Shown piece by piece: positions 27,475 through 37,920 of a stretch of 64,000 bases of DNA (position 1 is the stretch's first letter; every line of letters begins with the position of its first letter). The notes under the pieces were generated by a model. That model did not search any database and had not been told where the DNA came from. It was given only the letters and a program-made list of their open reading frames with translations. Where the stretch lies: positions 124,001 to 188,000 of the forward strand of contig NZ_LVJI01000001.1 of assembly GCF_001637225.1 (NCBI RefSeq), given 5' to 3'. Source of the DNA: Paenibacillus antarcticus (GTDB lineage: Bacteria; Bacillota; Bacilli; Paenibacillales; Paenibacillaceae). The position numbers and the translations under genes were made by a program.

Positions 27475-27742
27475 TTTCTTATCAACTCCTACATTACGAA
27501 TCGTCGTTAAACGCTATCGATTTTCCCTGTAAAGTCTTATACAACTAGACCTGCAGTTATAATTACCTATGAATTTATCGAAAATCCAAGCCTACAGACA
27601 CGGGCTTTTTATGTCGAAATAACACTAAAAATAATCGATCTAAAAACCGATATTATATAGTAGGATTTTTTAATTATGATCTTTAATTGTCATTTTATAC
27701 GAACAACTAAATAATGAATCGATTTAAAGGGAGCTGTATTTT
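27475..27742. other. Divergent intergenic region with possible Spo0A box
   Basis: This 268-bp AT-rich gap separates the TIM-barrel gene (minus) and the coiled-coil gene (plus). It holds TGTCGAA at 27612-27618, a single Spo0A-box core (weak evidence alone), and a small hairpin near 27590-27610 (AAGCC/GGGCTT). No RNA gene was recognised. Confidence 0.4.
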
Positions 27743-28441
27743 GTGGCTGATAACATTAATTCCACTAGTAAAACAAGGGGATGGTTTAAAAATGTTCTAA
27801 CCGCTCGCACCGAGTCAGAAAGTAATCATATAATCACGCAAGCGGGTCATGAAATTGAGCATGTGGAGACGAGTAACGATCCTTCGAAACTTGACTATGA
27901 ATTACTAAAACAGGATAAAACAGCTTTCGATTTAGTTGTTGCTGTTGAGAATTTATTGAATGACCGCCAATTGTCCCAATTTAAAAGTAAAGATACCGAA
28001 GATCAATTATTTAACGCAAATGAAAGTATTAATCGTCTTAAGAATGAGTTAAGTAAGAGGGAACATTTGATTCTTGAGAAGGAGAATGAATTCAGAGGTC
28101 TTGAGGATAAATTGACGAGTAAACAAATGAGCTATGATCAACTCCTTGAGGATTATAAAGACTTTCAGAGCTCCTCCAATAGCGGAATCGAGAATTTAAA
28201 ATATCAGCTTGAAAAAGAAAGAAATAAATACGCTCATCTAAGCGAAGAGTTTACCAAACATCAATACGAAAGTATGCAAAAGACTCAAGAACTAGAAGAG
28301 AAACTAAGAGATTCAGAAGCAGAGAACTTAAACATCTCAAGCCAACATCAAAAAATTGTGGAAGAAAAAGCTCAACTATTACAGACCATTACAGATTTCA
28401 CGACACGCATGTCTTTTTCATTTGCACCTCCAAGTGAATGA
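27743..28441 (+). CDS. Coiled-coil protein of unknown function
   Basis: A 232-residue protein with no signal peptide. From about residue 70 to 220 it is a long coiled coil rich in E, K, L and Q (for example LEKERNKYAHLSEEFTKHQ), preceded by a 60-residue basic/polar head. The start is GTG behind AAGGGAG. It ends 35 bases before the polysaccharide deacetylase start, and the pair is probably cotranscribed. No named family recognised; it might be a scaffold for its neighbour, but that is inference. Confidence 0.6.
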   Translation: MADNINSTSKTRGWFKNVLTARTESESNHIITQAGHEIEHVETSNDPSKLDYELLKQDKTAFDLVVAVENLLNDRQLSQFKSKDTEDQLFNANESINRLKNELSKREHLILEKENEFRGLEDKLTSKQMSYDQLLEDYKDFQSSSNSGIENLKYQLEKERNKYAHLSEEFTKHQYESMQKTQELEEKLRDSEAENLNISSQHQKIVEEKAQLLQTITDFTTRMSFSFAPPSE

Positions 28442-28476
28442 ACATCTCTACTCACTCCTGAAAGGAGGGAAACTCT

Positions 28477-29760
28477 ATCCACTCTTACACTGAGAAATGG
28501 CTGGAACTTCTATCTGTTGATAAAGGAACCAATACCTATACCATTCATATCAAATTTGCCTTTAAAGAATCTATACTATTGCAATGGGAACTTGATGCTT
28601 ATACAGCAGATCATATTATAAATATTACTGATGTAACGCAGAGGGTCAAATACAGATTATCCTTGCAGTGCTATTTCAATGCAACGCATAATCATCACTA
28701 TAGTTACTTAACGAAATATAATCGTGGAGTTAGCGAAAAGATTATGTTTGCATGCTCTGAGTCCTATTCAGCACAAATTTCAACCTTGAGAGAAATTCAA
28801 AATCTGGATGCATTAAGTCTCATGCCCTTTATTACACCTCAACCCGTTGTAGAGGAAGCTCAAATGGTGAATGTCGAGTTGAGCGGGATTACCTCTTTGA
28901 AATCAAATAGAAAATTGATGACTAGAGGGTCACGATTACTCATATCCACCGTAATCATAGCTATGTTATCCTTTCTCTACATTCCAGAGTATTCGTATAT
29001 AAGTGAGAAAGTATTTGCGAATGTCTTCACCGTATCTCCTAATATACCCGCGCCAGTTACATATGCATCTGAAGAGAATCCTGAGAATTATGAATCAAAT
29101 CTAACTGCTCCTTTAGAGGAAAAGATCCTACCAGAGGTAATCCTGACTTCGGAAGTTGCAGAACCTAAAATACCAACTAAGGTTACTCTGGTCAAGGCAG
29201 TCAGTTTCAATGTACCTTCTGGATCAGTCGCCTTAACCTTTGATGATGGTCCTTCCATTTATACGAAGGAAATCGTTAATATTCTGAATACATATAATGT
29301 TGGGGGAACCTTTTTTTTCGTTGGAACCCAAGTTCGCAAATTCCCTGAAGCTGTCAAGTATGTAGATGCTAACGGATTTTCTATAGGAAATCATTCTATG
29401 ACTCATGCTAATCTACCGCAATTATCTGCTACCGATCAGCAATATGAGCTACATCAAACCAATCAATTCATTCAGCAAATCATAAACAAACCTGTTCTTC
29501 TGTTCAGACCTCCTTATGGATCGCGAGATGACAATCTCAATGCACTTGTCGCAAATAGCAACATGAGAATGGTATTGTGGAATAATGATCCTGAAGATTG
29601 GAATACACGAGATTCGCAAAAAATACTTCATTACATTATGAATAGCAAGTCCACTGGATCCATTATTCTCTTACATGAATCCAAAGAAACATTAAAAGCC
29701 CTCCCATTAATTATTCAATTTCTACAAAAGCAACAACTTGAAATTTCAAGTTTAATCTAA
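28477..29760 (+). CDS. Membrane-anchored polysaccharide deacetylase
   Basis: The C-terminal half is a complete NodB-type deacetylase: LTFDDGP (metal/base Asp), FFFVGTQV, GNHSMTH (HxxxH metal site), FRPPYGSRD, and late ILLHE. It removes acetyl groups from a sugar polymer such as peptidoglycan or chitin. A TM segment (RGSRLLISTVIIAMLSFLYI) lies before it, preceded by about 150 cytosolic-looking residues. The start is unusual: coding-like sequence extends upstream of the first usual start codon, TTG 28579. An AAAGGAGG site at 28461-28468 lies 8 bases before an in-frame ATC at 28477, with no ATG, GTG or TTG between. I give the ATC; 28579 is the conventional alternative. Confidence 0.7.
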   Translation: MHSYTEKWLELLSVDKGTNTYTIHIKFAFKESILLQWELDAYTADHIINITDVTQRVKYRLSLQCYFNATHNHHYSYLTKYNRGVSEKIMFACSESYSAQISTLREIQNLDALSLMPFITPQPVVEEAQMVNVELSGITSLKSNRKLMTRGSRLLISTVIIAMLSFLYIPEYSYISEKVFANVFTVSPNIPAPVTYASEENPENYESNLTAPLEEKILPEVILTSEVAEPKIPTKVTLVKAVSFNVPSGSVALTFDDGPSIYTKEIVNILNTYNVGGTFFFVGTQVRKFPEAVKYVDANGFSIGNHSMTHANLPQLSATDQQYELHQTNQFIQQIINKPVLLFRPPYGSRDDNLNALVANSNMRMVLWNNDPEDWNTRDSQKILHYIMNSKSTGSIILLHESKETLKALPLIIQFLQKQQLEISSLI

Positions 29761-29798
29761 ATGTATGATTTCCATTAACAGATTTCGTTACATATCGT

Positions 29799-29830
29799 AA
29801 GACTGCTGAGTCACAACAGCAGTCTTTTTG
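29799..29830 (+). terminator. Terminator after the deacetylase gene
   Basis: AAGACTGCTG pairs with CAGCAGTCTT around an 8-base loop, followed by TTTT. Confidence 0.85.
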
Positions 29831-29930
29831 TTTATTCACACTTATCTATCACATAACCCCTCTCCCCGTGAATATACTTACTTAATAACAGACCACACTG
29901 TGCCGTATAAACCATTGGGAGGTGTCTACT

Positions 29931-31091
29931 ATGTCATCGTCACCCCAGCCTTATTCGTTCATTGTTTCTCGCGAAGACTGGTCTCTTCACCGAAAAGGAT
30001 ACCAAGATCAAGTCCGCCATCAACAAAAAATACGTGATGTGATTAAGCAGAACTTACCTGACCTCATCACCGAAGAAAATATCATCATGTCTGATGGAAA
30101 ACAGATTATTAAAGTTCCCATTCGAAGTCTGGACGAATATAGGTTTGTTTATAATTTCCAGAAGCAAAAACATGTTGGGCAAGGCGATGGGGATAGCCAA
30201 GTTGGAGACGTTCTCGGTCGGGACCCCGCACAGAAACCAGGCAAGGGTGATAAGGCAGGCGATCAACCAGGCCAAGATACTGTAGATGCAGAAATCAGTA
30301 TCGAAGAGGTAGAGAACATGCTTTTTGAAGAGTTAGAACTTCCCCATTTACAATCGAAAGACAAGGAACAGATTGAGACGCACAAGATCATCTTCAATGA
30401 CGTTCGTAAGAAAGGAATGATGTCCAACCTAGATAAGAAAAGAACAATCCTTGAGAACTTACGTAGAAATGCATCAGCTGGTGACCCAGGTATTCATGGC
30501 ATCAATCCTGATGATCTAAGATACAAAACATGGGAAGACGTTGTGGTTCCCGATTCCAATGCTGTCATTATCGCAATGATGGATACTTCAGGCTCCATGG
30601 GCTCATTCGAGAAATATTGTGCTCGTAGCTTCTTCTTCTGGATGAATCGTTTCTTGCGCAAACAGTACGAGAATGTTGATATTGTATTTATTGCCCACCA
30701 TACGGAGGCTAAAGAAGTAACCGAGAATGAGTTCTTTACGCGTGGGGAAAGTGGTGGCACCATCTGTTCATCTGCCTATCAGAAGGCACTCGAGATTATT
30801 GATCAACGTTATCCTCCTGCCAAGTTCAATATCTATCCCTTCCACTTCTCCGATGGTGACAATTTAACATCAGACAATGAGCGCTGCGTGAAGCTGATTG
30901 GTGAATTACTTAAGGTCAGTAACATGTTCGGATATGGCGAGATCAATCAATACAACCGGAGCAGCACCCTGATGTCTGCCTACCGAAACATTAAAATAGA
31001 TCAATTCATGTATTACGTTATCAAAGAAAAAGGTGAGGTATATCAAGCACTGAAGACCTTTTTTCATAAGCGTGAAGTTATACAAAATTAA
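29931..31091 (+). CDS. yhbH: YhbH/DUF444 sporulation protein
   Basis: About 386 residues. DUF444 family (B. subtilis YhbH, E. coli YeaH). The C-terminal part holds a VWA-like fold with MIDAS motif DTSGSMG (near residue 216) and the [10 protein letters not shown] segment; the middle has a G/D/Q-rich low-complexity linker. The ATG with GGAGGTG upstream is preferred over a GTG three codons earlier. YhbH, PrkA and SpoVR typically occur as a trio; all three are here but at separate loci (about 30, 42 and 44 kb). Confidence 0.9.
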   Translation: MSSSPQPYSFIVSREDWSLHRKGYQDQVRHQQKIRDVIKQNLPDLITEENIIMSDGKQIIKVPIRSLDEYRFVYNFQKQKHVGQGDGDSQVGDVLGRDPAQKPGKGDKAGDQPGQDTVDAEISIEEVENMLFEELELPHLQSKDKEQIETHKIIFNDVRKKGMMSNLDKKRTILENLRRNASAGDPGIHGINPDDLRYKTWEDVVVPDSNAVIIAMMDTSGSMGSFEKYCARSFFFWMNRFLRKQYENVDIVFIAHHTEAKEVTENEFFTRGESGGTICSSAYQKALEIIDQRYPPAKFNIYPFHFSDGDNLTSDNERCVKLIGELLKVSNMFGYGEINQYNRSSTLMSAYRNIKIDQFMYYVIKEKGEVYQALKTFFHKREVIQN

Positions 31092-31137
31092 GTTGTCTGA
31101 GTATCATTTCGCATGATGTTACATGAAATAGGAACAT

Positions 31138-31185
31138 AACGCCATTGCTACCTCCTCATTACAGGAGGTAGCAATGGCGTTTTTA
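31138..31185 (+). terminator. Strong terminator after yhbH
   Basis: A perfect 19-bp stem (AACGCCATTGCTACCTCCT with its complement) around a 6-base loop, followed by TTTT. Confidence 0.92.
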
Positions 31186-31325
31186 ATGACTCAATGGAAT
31201 GACGTCCAATTCTACTAAACTCTTATTTTTCATCCTTTTATTCCATTTTAGACATATTTCAACCAAAATCAGACAATATAACTCCATTAACTCAATAGGG
31301 ATAATGATAGTATTTAAACCTATAA

Positions 31326-32612
31326 TTGGTAGATTTAGGAATATGTAGTAATTGGACTGAAATTGATTCGAAGGATAACGAAGTTTTCTTTAAGCGTCAT
31401 CAAAAAATCCACTACTTTTTAGATTCTAATACTGCTTATCAATACTATCGGCTGGAGTTACAGAATAACAGCGGTGACAAACTCCAGGTTGGAGAAGTAA
31501 CGTTATCCAGTACGAAAGATAAATGGCATGCGATCGATCCGATCTATGTGTTGAATGATATCGATACTGCTGACAACAGTCATTTATTCGAAGAAGCCCT
31601 ACCGAACTATCAGCAGGAAATAACAGCAATAGCACGTGATGTTGCCAGCAAGCTATTTAATGATCCGAAAGAGCTTACTAATAATCCCAAGAAAATTGAT
31701 ATTGGTCTCCATACCCCCGGTGACGTTGCAGGCACAGACTCTCAAAGGGGGTACGTCGATTTCTCCAGTACACACCTTAGAGATACATATAATGTTACCT
31801 CCACAATCCAACCACTAAGAATGATGCTATAAACTATAAAGCTGCTTAAAGAAGAAATCAAAGGCATGCTTTATCACGAGCTAGGTCATCTGTATCAATA
31901 CAATAGCCAAAGCACTCTTCCCGGCTATTTGACAGAAGGTGTAGCTGATATGGCACGTTCGGTTTACGGATATAACGATCGTTATACCGAGAAAAAAGGG
32001 GGAACATGGGATGATGGCCAACACACTGACAACTTTTTACTTTGGCTCACTGAAAACAAACACGCCGGAATCCTACGCATCATCAATGCTAGTCAGGTGA
32101 ATTGGACGGAAGACGTATTTAAGACAGTCTTAGGGGAAGATGTAGACTCATTATGGGATCAATACCAACAGTCATTCGCACCAACAAAACCAACACTTCC
32201 TCCATTTCCTGAAATAACTGTTAGTGGTGAAAATGCTCCTAATGGGATTAAAGAATATGCCATAGACGGCGACAATAATACGAAATGGCAGACAACTGAG
32301 AATCGTGGTTGGTTGGAGCTTAATTATGGTGTACCTACTTTCATCAATAGTTATGCCATTACTGCTGCCAATGATCTGAAAGAGGCGGACCCTAAGAACT
32401 GGACCTTAAGAGGATCTCATGACGGCATTAATTGGACATGGCTTGATATGAAGGAAAATGTAACATTCGTTAATCGCAATCAAAAGAATACCTACTATTT
32501 GAACCCTCATATCGTTGATAGAGCTTTTCAATACTACCGTCTGGAGTTACAAAACAACAGAGGTGACAAACTCCAGGTTGGAGAAGTCATCTTATCAAAT
32601 ATTCAAAGTTAA
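31326..32612 (+). pseudogene. Broken basic secretory protein / discoidin-domain gene
   Basis: Two reading-frame parts (31326-31832 and 31866-32612) share the same frame. The first carries the end of an F5/8-type-C (discoidin) domain (YYRLELQNNSGDKLQVGEVTLSS) and the start of a basic-secretory-protein metallopeptidase domain. The second continues with the zinc motif YHELGHLYQYN and a complete second discoidin domain. In between, KNDAINYKAA, which fits the domain, is read in another frame (31817-31846), so two compensating frameshifts and an in-frame stop at 31830 break the gene. The signal peptide and N-terminal half of the first discoidin domain are also missing. Confidence 0.8.
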
Positions 32613-32661
32613 TGATCGATGAAATCCGATTATGAAGATCAAGAATTTGCATAAATAACTA

Positions 32662-32716
32662 TAAAAAGAGTGTCCCAAATGTCATTGATACTATGACTAG
32701 GGACACCCTTTTTTTA
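32662..32716. terminator. Terminator between the pseudogene and the response regulator
   Basis: AAAAAGAGTGTCCC pairs with GGGACACCCTTTTT, flanked by A- and T-runs. Both neighbours converge here. Confidence 0.8.
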
Positions 32717-32744
32717 GTAACGTTCATCACAATTTCAGCTTTAT

Positions 32745-34235
32745 CTATATCGAAATACGTTTATACTCATTAGGCGTGATGCCAACAACACGCTTGAATA
32801 ACTTGTTGAAATAAGCAGGATCCACATATCCGACCTCTGCTCCTATTTCATGCACTTTCATATCAAGTGAATTTCTAAGTAATTGTTTGGCTTTCGTAAT
32901 ACGGACTTCAATAATGTAGTCCGTAAGGGTTAGCCCTATTTCCTGCTTAAACAGCTTGCTCAGGTAACTTGGTGTTAAATATACCATGTTAGCTAATGTA
33001 TTCAGTTCAGCATGTTGATTATAGTTGGCCGTAATCCAGCGCTTTACAACTTCTACCGCTTTATCCGATCCTTTTAGACGCTGGACACGGATTTCAGTCA
33101 ACTTAGCTGAAAAAGAAGTGTTAAAGAGGGTCTCAATCTCATTCACAGACATGCTAGACTGGATTTTTTTATACCCGACTGCGTTATTTCCTCTGTCGAT
33201 TACCTCGAACTCTGGTAGTTCTTTTTCTGCTGTTTCTTCAACCATACGGCAGATACTAATAATCATGTTTGTCGAACAACGCTGAGTCCTAACAGCAGAG
33301 AATACATTATGAAGTTCTTTCATTATTCCAGTCAAATTTAGAATCTGAAGCTCATGAATTAGTGAATCGCGGAAAGTATTAAATAGTTCCGCGATATCCG
33401 CAACCGACTGTTTGAGATCTCTAACGTGTGCATAATGAAAAGTAGAAGTCGTATAGATACCGGCATCGCAGGCATGCTTTGCTTCAAGATAGGCAAGCCT
33501 TATCTTGTCTACTTCCATATAGGAGTGGCTCGTGCCCACATGTAAGGAATAATCTGAAGACGAAGCTTGTACATAACTCTCGATAATTTGATGCGTCACA
33601 GAACTGAGTATCTCCTTAGAGTAACAGATCCAAATATGAATACCATTCTGTATTTCTATATAATCGAATAGAAAGACTTTCTCTTGTCGTAAAGTAGCTG
33701 TAGCATGCCAAACAGCTTCTGGATGACTTCCTTTAAGAACAAATATCGAAAAATGAGGATAAGGCAAGATGAAATTGTCCAAAAAAATGGCTGAAGGCTC
33801 CTCCACTTGAAGTAACGTGAGGAGCAACCCAGATCGTTGACGTTCATTATTGTCCGCCTGTATTCTCTTCTCTTCATCTAATTGGTAAAGCAACTCAAAT
33901 AATTGTTCCTTATTAATCGGCTTCAGCAAGTAATCAACAGCGGAACAGCGAATGGCCTCTCTTGCATAATTGAATTCAACGAATCCACTTATTAGAATGG
34001 AACGGATATGGGGATGACTGACTTTAAGCTCTCTAATTAGCTCCAATCCGTCAATTTGAGGCATGCGAATATCAGTAATAACAACATCGATATCGAGTTG
34101 TGGTAACTTATTTAGCATCTGCATCCCATCAGGGAAGATACCAACCACTTGGAATTCAACGTTTTCTTTACTGATCATTCTAGCCATACCGTCACGTATT
34201 AAAATTTCATCATCAACAATAACAATACGTAGCAA
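32745..34235 (-). CDS. YesN-type response regulator (AraC output)
   Basis: About 496 residues. The receiver domain (1-120) has the acidic pair VDDE and phosphorylatable Asp in VVITDIRMP. The middle is a variable domain, and a C-terminal AraC-type HTH (about 395-495, LSKLFKQEIGLTLTDYIIEVR and FNKLFKRVVGITPNEYK) binds DNA. The TTG start at 34235 is preferred because AAGGAGG lies 8 bases upstream. Last gene of a five-gene sugar ABC operon. It should act with the kinase encoded just upstream. Confidence 0.9.
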   Translation of the reverse strand: MLRIVIVDDEILIRDGMARMISKENVEFQVVGIFPDGMQMLNKLPQLDIDVVITDIRMPQIDGLELIRELKVSHPHIRSILISGFVEFNYAREAIRCSAVDYLLKPINKEQLFELLYQLDEEKRIQADNNERQRSGLLLTLLQVEEPSAIFLDNFILPYPHFSIFVLKGSHPEAVWHATATLRQEKVFLFDYIEIQNGIHIWICYSKEILSSVTHQIIESYVQASSSDYSLHVGTSHSYMEVDKIRLAYLEAKHACDAGIYTTSTFHYAHVRDLKQSVADIAELFNTFRDSLIHELQILNLTGIMKELHNVFSAVRTQRCSTNMIISICRMVEETAEKELPEFEVIDRGNNAVGYKKIQSSMSVNEIETLFNTSFSAKLTEIRVQRLKGSDKAVEVVKRWITANYNQHAELNTLANMVYLTPSYLSKLFKQEIGLTLTDYIIEVRITKAKQLLRNSLDMKVHEIGAEVGYVDPAYFNKLFKRVVGITPNEYKRISI

Positions 34236-34278
34236 TCCGAATAACCTCCTTCCGTTCACTACATCATTCATTGTTTCT

Positions 34279-36066
34279 TTAAGAGGAATCCTTTATATGG
34301 AGAATAACACGTGTTCCTTTCCCTGGCTCGCTTTCCACGTGTAGCTTGAACAAGCTGCCATAATGAAGCCGAATCCGTTCGTTAACGTTACGAAGTCCGA
34401 TTCCGAACATTTCTCCAGATGCTGCATTCATTAGGCTGTTATTTAAAGAATCTAGTATGATCTTATCCATACCAACACCGTCATCTTCAACACAGAATAC
34501 AGCTTTCCCATTTTCTCTCCAAGCTGAGATGGTAAGCGTACCTGGACCCATCTTTTGATCTAATCCATGAAATACCGCATTCTCGACAATCGGCTGGAAC
34601 ACAAGCTTAATGATAGGAAGTTGAAGAAACGCCTCTGGTACTTCAATGATTAGTTGAAATTTATCTGGAAAGCGAATTTCCAGCAGATTAAAGTAGTTCC
34701 GGACATGGTCGAGTTCATGTCTGATCGTAACGGATTCCTCACTACGAACGATTCCATAATGCATCTGTAGACCAAGTAAATAAGTGAGCTCTGCTACACG
34801 CGGATCATCATTGGACTCAGCCAGCATACGGATAGACTCCAGTGTGTTGTAAATGAAATGAGGATTAATTTGGTTCTGAAGTGCTCGCATATCGGCCTTT
34901 TGTTTGCGTTTCTCAGTTATTGATACTTCCTGGAGCAATTCCTTCATCCGTATAATCATACGGTTAAAATGAATCCCTAGCATTCCAATTTCATCGTTAT
35001 ATTTAGGTTGAATCCATACGTCTAGATTTCCATACTTCACCTGTTTCATTAATCGTACCATTGATTTCAATGGCTTGGTTAACGCGTATGAAATGATGGT
35101 GGCTACGCACAGCGCAAACGCGATAATCAATAATGTGGTAAACATAAGCGTATTACGGTTCTTCTCCACCGGTGAAAGAATTCGGACCAGTGGTATGGTT
35201 ACCATCGTTGTCCAGCCAGTCTGCTCCGAAACAGTATAAGCTACTAAATAAGATTCACCCTCGGATGTGATTTGGAAATGGCCTTCAGGTTGATCTATCT
35301 TATTTAGTAAAATCTTATACTTAGGAACCAGATTATTAGCCGTTTCATCACCGGCGTACACTACTTCACCTTTGTCATCAACAATCAGGGTATTACCCTG
35401 AGTAACAGCATTTACAGGGCCAATGATGCCTTTGAACAAACTGATATCCACATCAAACACAAGAATACCAATATGTTTCAATGTGCTCACTGAAGAAATG
35501 GTACGGAGAACACTGATGACTTCCCTATGTTCATACGAATTATAACGAATCAAATGCTTGCCAAGAATGATAGGGGCTACCCCAGCTTCTTCAGTCAGTA
35601 ACTTCCATCTCGTAAGTCGATCTTCGGGGAATAACTCATTGATCCTAGGATCTTTATCATTAAAAATGTAATCGTATTTGTCTACCAGATAAACAGCTAG
35701 AATCTCTTCCTTTGTATGACTCAGATAACTTAGAAACATCGACATGCTTACATTCTTATCCCAGTCGTTATTCTTCTGCTCTAGATAGCGCTGAACATCG
35801 GTGTTATATAGTGGTAATGCCGTATATCTCTTTAAGTCGGCAATATATCGGTCAATCGTATCCGAGGCATTCGATGTCATCTGGATAGCGCTCTCCGTGG
35901 CATTTTTTAAATTGGAATTAACCATTGAACGAGAAGAAAGGTAGCTCACATAGGTGATAGGCATCGAGATCAGAAACACAAATATGATGATCAGCTTTCG
36001 CTCCATTGGCAGGTTTGCAAGGAACAGCCACATTTTGTGCAATATCCCTCGAATATATGAGAACAT
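34279..36066 (-). CDS. YesM-type sensor histidine kinase
   Basis: 595 residues. TM segments near 22-44 and about 300-320 flank a large extracytoplasmic Cache-like sensor. A HAMP domain follows, then the His_kinase domain with the H-box LQNQINPHFIYNTLESI and HATPase (DDGVGMD, GIGLRNVNERI). This kinase family pairs with AraC-type regulators such as YesN, and typically senses extracellular sugars or their binding proteins. The pair lies right after the ABC permeases. Confidence 0.92.
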   Translation of the reverse strand: MFSYIRGILHKMWLFLANLPMERKLIIIFVFLISMPITYVSYLSSRSMVNSNLKNATESAIQMTSNASDTIDRYIADLKRYTALPLYNTDVQRYLEQKNNDWDKNVSMSMFLSYLSHTKEEILAVYLVDKYDYIFNDKDPRINELFPEDRLTRWKLLTEEAGVAPIILGKHLIRYNSYEHREVISVLRTISSVSTLKHIGILVFDVDISLFKGIIGPVNAVTQGNTLIVDDKGEVVYAGDETANNLVPKYKILLNKIDQPEGHFQITSEGESYLVAYTVSEQTGWTTMVTIPLVRILSPVEKNRNTLMFTTLLIIAFALCVATIISYALTKPLKSMVRLMKQVKYGNLDVWIQPKYNDEIGMLGIHFNRMIIRMKELLQEVSITEKRKQKADMRALQNQINPHFIYNTLESIRMLAESNDDPRVAELTYLLGLQMHYGIVRSEESVTIRHELDHVRNYFNLLEIRFPDKFQLIIEVPEAFLQLPIIKLVFQPIVENAVFHGLDQKMGPGTLTISAWRENGKAVFCVEDDGVGMDKIILDSLNNSLMNAASGEMFGIGLRNVNERIRLHYGSLFKLHVESEPGKGTRVILHIKDSS

Positions 36067-36147
36067 AGCTATGTTTCCTTTCCCTACTCTTTATTCTTAA
36101 AACTCCTCTGGACCCAGTTACCTAGTAGCCATAAAACCTATCTTCTC

Positions 36148-36981
36148 TCACTTAACAGAACCGCTAGTAACCCCTTCAAAGATGTACCGCTGTAAGAACA
36201 CGTACAAGACCACTGTAGGCAGCAGAATGAGTAAAATAGCTGCGCAGATCATATTCCAGTCCGCCGAATTCACGCCTTGAAATCGCATGAGAACAGTCGT
36301 AACTACCCCAAGGCTTTGTTTGGGCATATAAAGATAAGGAATGTACATGTCATTGTATATACTTATCGTTTTTAGAATAACCAAGGTCGCCGTAGCCGGA
36401 GTAAGCAATGGAAAGATAATCGAACGATAAATTCTAAAGAGGGATGCACCTTCGACCATAGCACTTTCATCAAGATCGTAAGGGATATTACGGATAAACT
36501 GTAAATAAAGAATAATCTGAATGACATCCGCACCAATATACAATACAATCGGGGCACCCAAGGTATTATAAAGGCCCAGACTTTTAATTATCCCAAAGGT
36601 AGCCACTTGAGTAGTGATACTGGGAATGACTGTAGCTACGAGATAAGCTCCGAATATCATCCGTTTCAACTTAAAGGAAAATCTACCAAGTACATATGCT
36701 ACCATTGTCCCTAATAGAATGTTAAAGGTCAATGTAATAATAATAATGATAAGTACATTACCAAAACCAGTTAACAATCCACCACGTTGAAACACAGTTA
36801 TGAAGTTGTCAATATTAAAAAAGCTTTTTGGAAGCGTCAAAGAGCTACTAGCATTAAATTCATCTGTAGACTTAAAAGCATTAACAATAACCACATATAG
36901 CGGAAATAGAACGACGAAAACGCCAATGAGCAACGTAACATATTTTATATAATCAATAAAATGAAATTTGGAGTTGTTCAT
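36148..36981 (-). CDS. Carbohydrate ABC transporter permease (MalG-type)
   Basis: A 277-residue permease with six TM segments. The EAA-type loop reads ESAMVEGASLFRIYRSIIFPLLTPA. It resembles YesQ/LplC-type permeases for oligosaccharides. Its start is 3 bases after the other permease's stop codon, indicating one operon. Confidence 0.92.
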   Translation of the reverse strand: MNNSKFHFIDYIKYVTLLIGVFVVLFPLYVVIVNAFKSTDEFNASSSLTLPKSFFNIDNFITVFQRGGLLTGFGNVLIIIIITLTFNILLGTMVAYVLGRFSFKLKRMIFGAYLVATVIPSITTQVATFGIIKSLGLYNTLGAPIVLYIGADVIQIILYLQFIRNIPYDLDESAMVEGASLFRIYRSIIFPLLTPATATLVILKTISIYNDMYIPYLYMPKQSLGVVTTVLMRFQGVNSADWNMICAAILLILLPTVVLYVFLQRYIFEGVTSGSVK

Positions 36982-36983
36982 GT

Positions 36984-37877
36984 CTACTTATCTCCTCCCC
37001 GACTAAGAACAAATTGCTGCAGTAGCAGTACAATGACAACAAAGAGAAGCAGAATGATGCTCATTGCCGAGGCAAGACCATAATTATTATAAGCAAAGGC
37101 TGATTCTATGACACGCATAACATATGTTTGACTGGCTCCCGCTGGTCCACCTTTAGTTAGTACAAACGGAAGGTCAAATACTTCTAATGCACCTGTTACG
37201 GTAAGGAATAAGTTCAATTGAATAACGGCCTTCATATTAGGAAGCGTAATTCTCCACAACGTTTGCATGGCATTCGCGCCATCAATTTTGGCAGCCTCAT
37301 AAATATCTCGGGGAATAGCCTGCAGAGAGGCAATATATATGACCATATTATAGCCCATGAATCTCCAGAACCCTGTAGAAGCGAGTGAGTAATTGACAAG
37401 ACCCTCTGTTCCAAGCCAGCTGGTATTTCCAAGACTGCTTAATCCGATACTATTCAGCAACATATTAAGCGAACCATTAGTTGTATCAAATACAAAGCCA
37501 AACATAAAGGCCACAGCCACTCCGTTCATAATGTATGGAAGAAAGAGTATAATACGAAATCCATTTTTCCCCCGTAGCTTACTACTCAGAATGATCGCGA
37601 AGTAGATTGCTACGATGTTCTGGAGTATGCCCATCACTAAATAAGCGAAGTTATGTTGAAATACTTTGAAGATGTCGGAATTTGCGAAAACCTCCTTATA
37701 ATTACTGAGTCCGACCCAAGGCTTCTCCGGGCTATATCCATCCCAATTTGTAAAGCTATAATATATCAATTTCACCGCTGGGTAATACGTGAATAGCCCA
37801 AGTAGTATCATCGGAATCAATAGGAACGACACGATAATAATAGTCTTCTGTTTATGATAAGAAATCGATTCAAACAT
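36984..37877 (-). CDS. Carbohydrate ABC transporter permease (MalF-type)
   Basis: About 297 residues, six TM segments, with EAAKIDGANAMQTLWRITLPNMKAV as the coupling motif. It resembles YesP/LplB. ATG 37877 is chosen because GAGGG lies 8 bases upstream; an in-frame start 14 codons earlier is less convincing. It pairs with the MalG-type permease. No ATP-binding subunit is in the cluster, so a shared MsmX-like ATPase is probably used. Confidence 0.92.
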   Translation of the reverse strand: MFESISYHKQKTIIIVSFLLIPMILLGLFTYYPAVKLIYYSFTNWDGYSPEKPWVGLSNYKEVFANSDIFKVFQHNFAYLVMGILQNIVAIYFAIILSSKLRGKNGFRIILFLPYIMNGVAVAFMFGFVFDTTNGSLNMLLNSIGLSSLGNTSWLGTEGLVNYSLASTGFWRFMGYNMVIYIASLQAIPRDIYEAAKIDGANAMQTLWRITLPNMKAVIQLNLFLTVTGALEVFDLPFVLTKGGPAGASQTYVMRVIESAFAYNNYGLASAMSIILLLFVVIVLLLQQFVLSRGGDK

Positions 37878-37920
37878 CGTTACATCCCTCTTTCTTAAAA
37901 GAATTGGAATTGACGACAAA

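Noticed and set aside
27612..27618. Single TGTCGAA as a Spo0A site
   Set aside because: A lone 7-mer is expected several times by chance in 64 kb; kept only as a note on the intergenic region.
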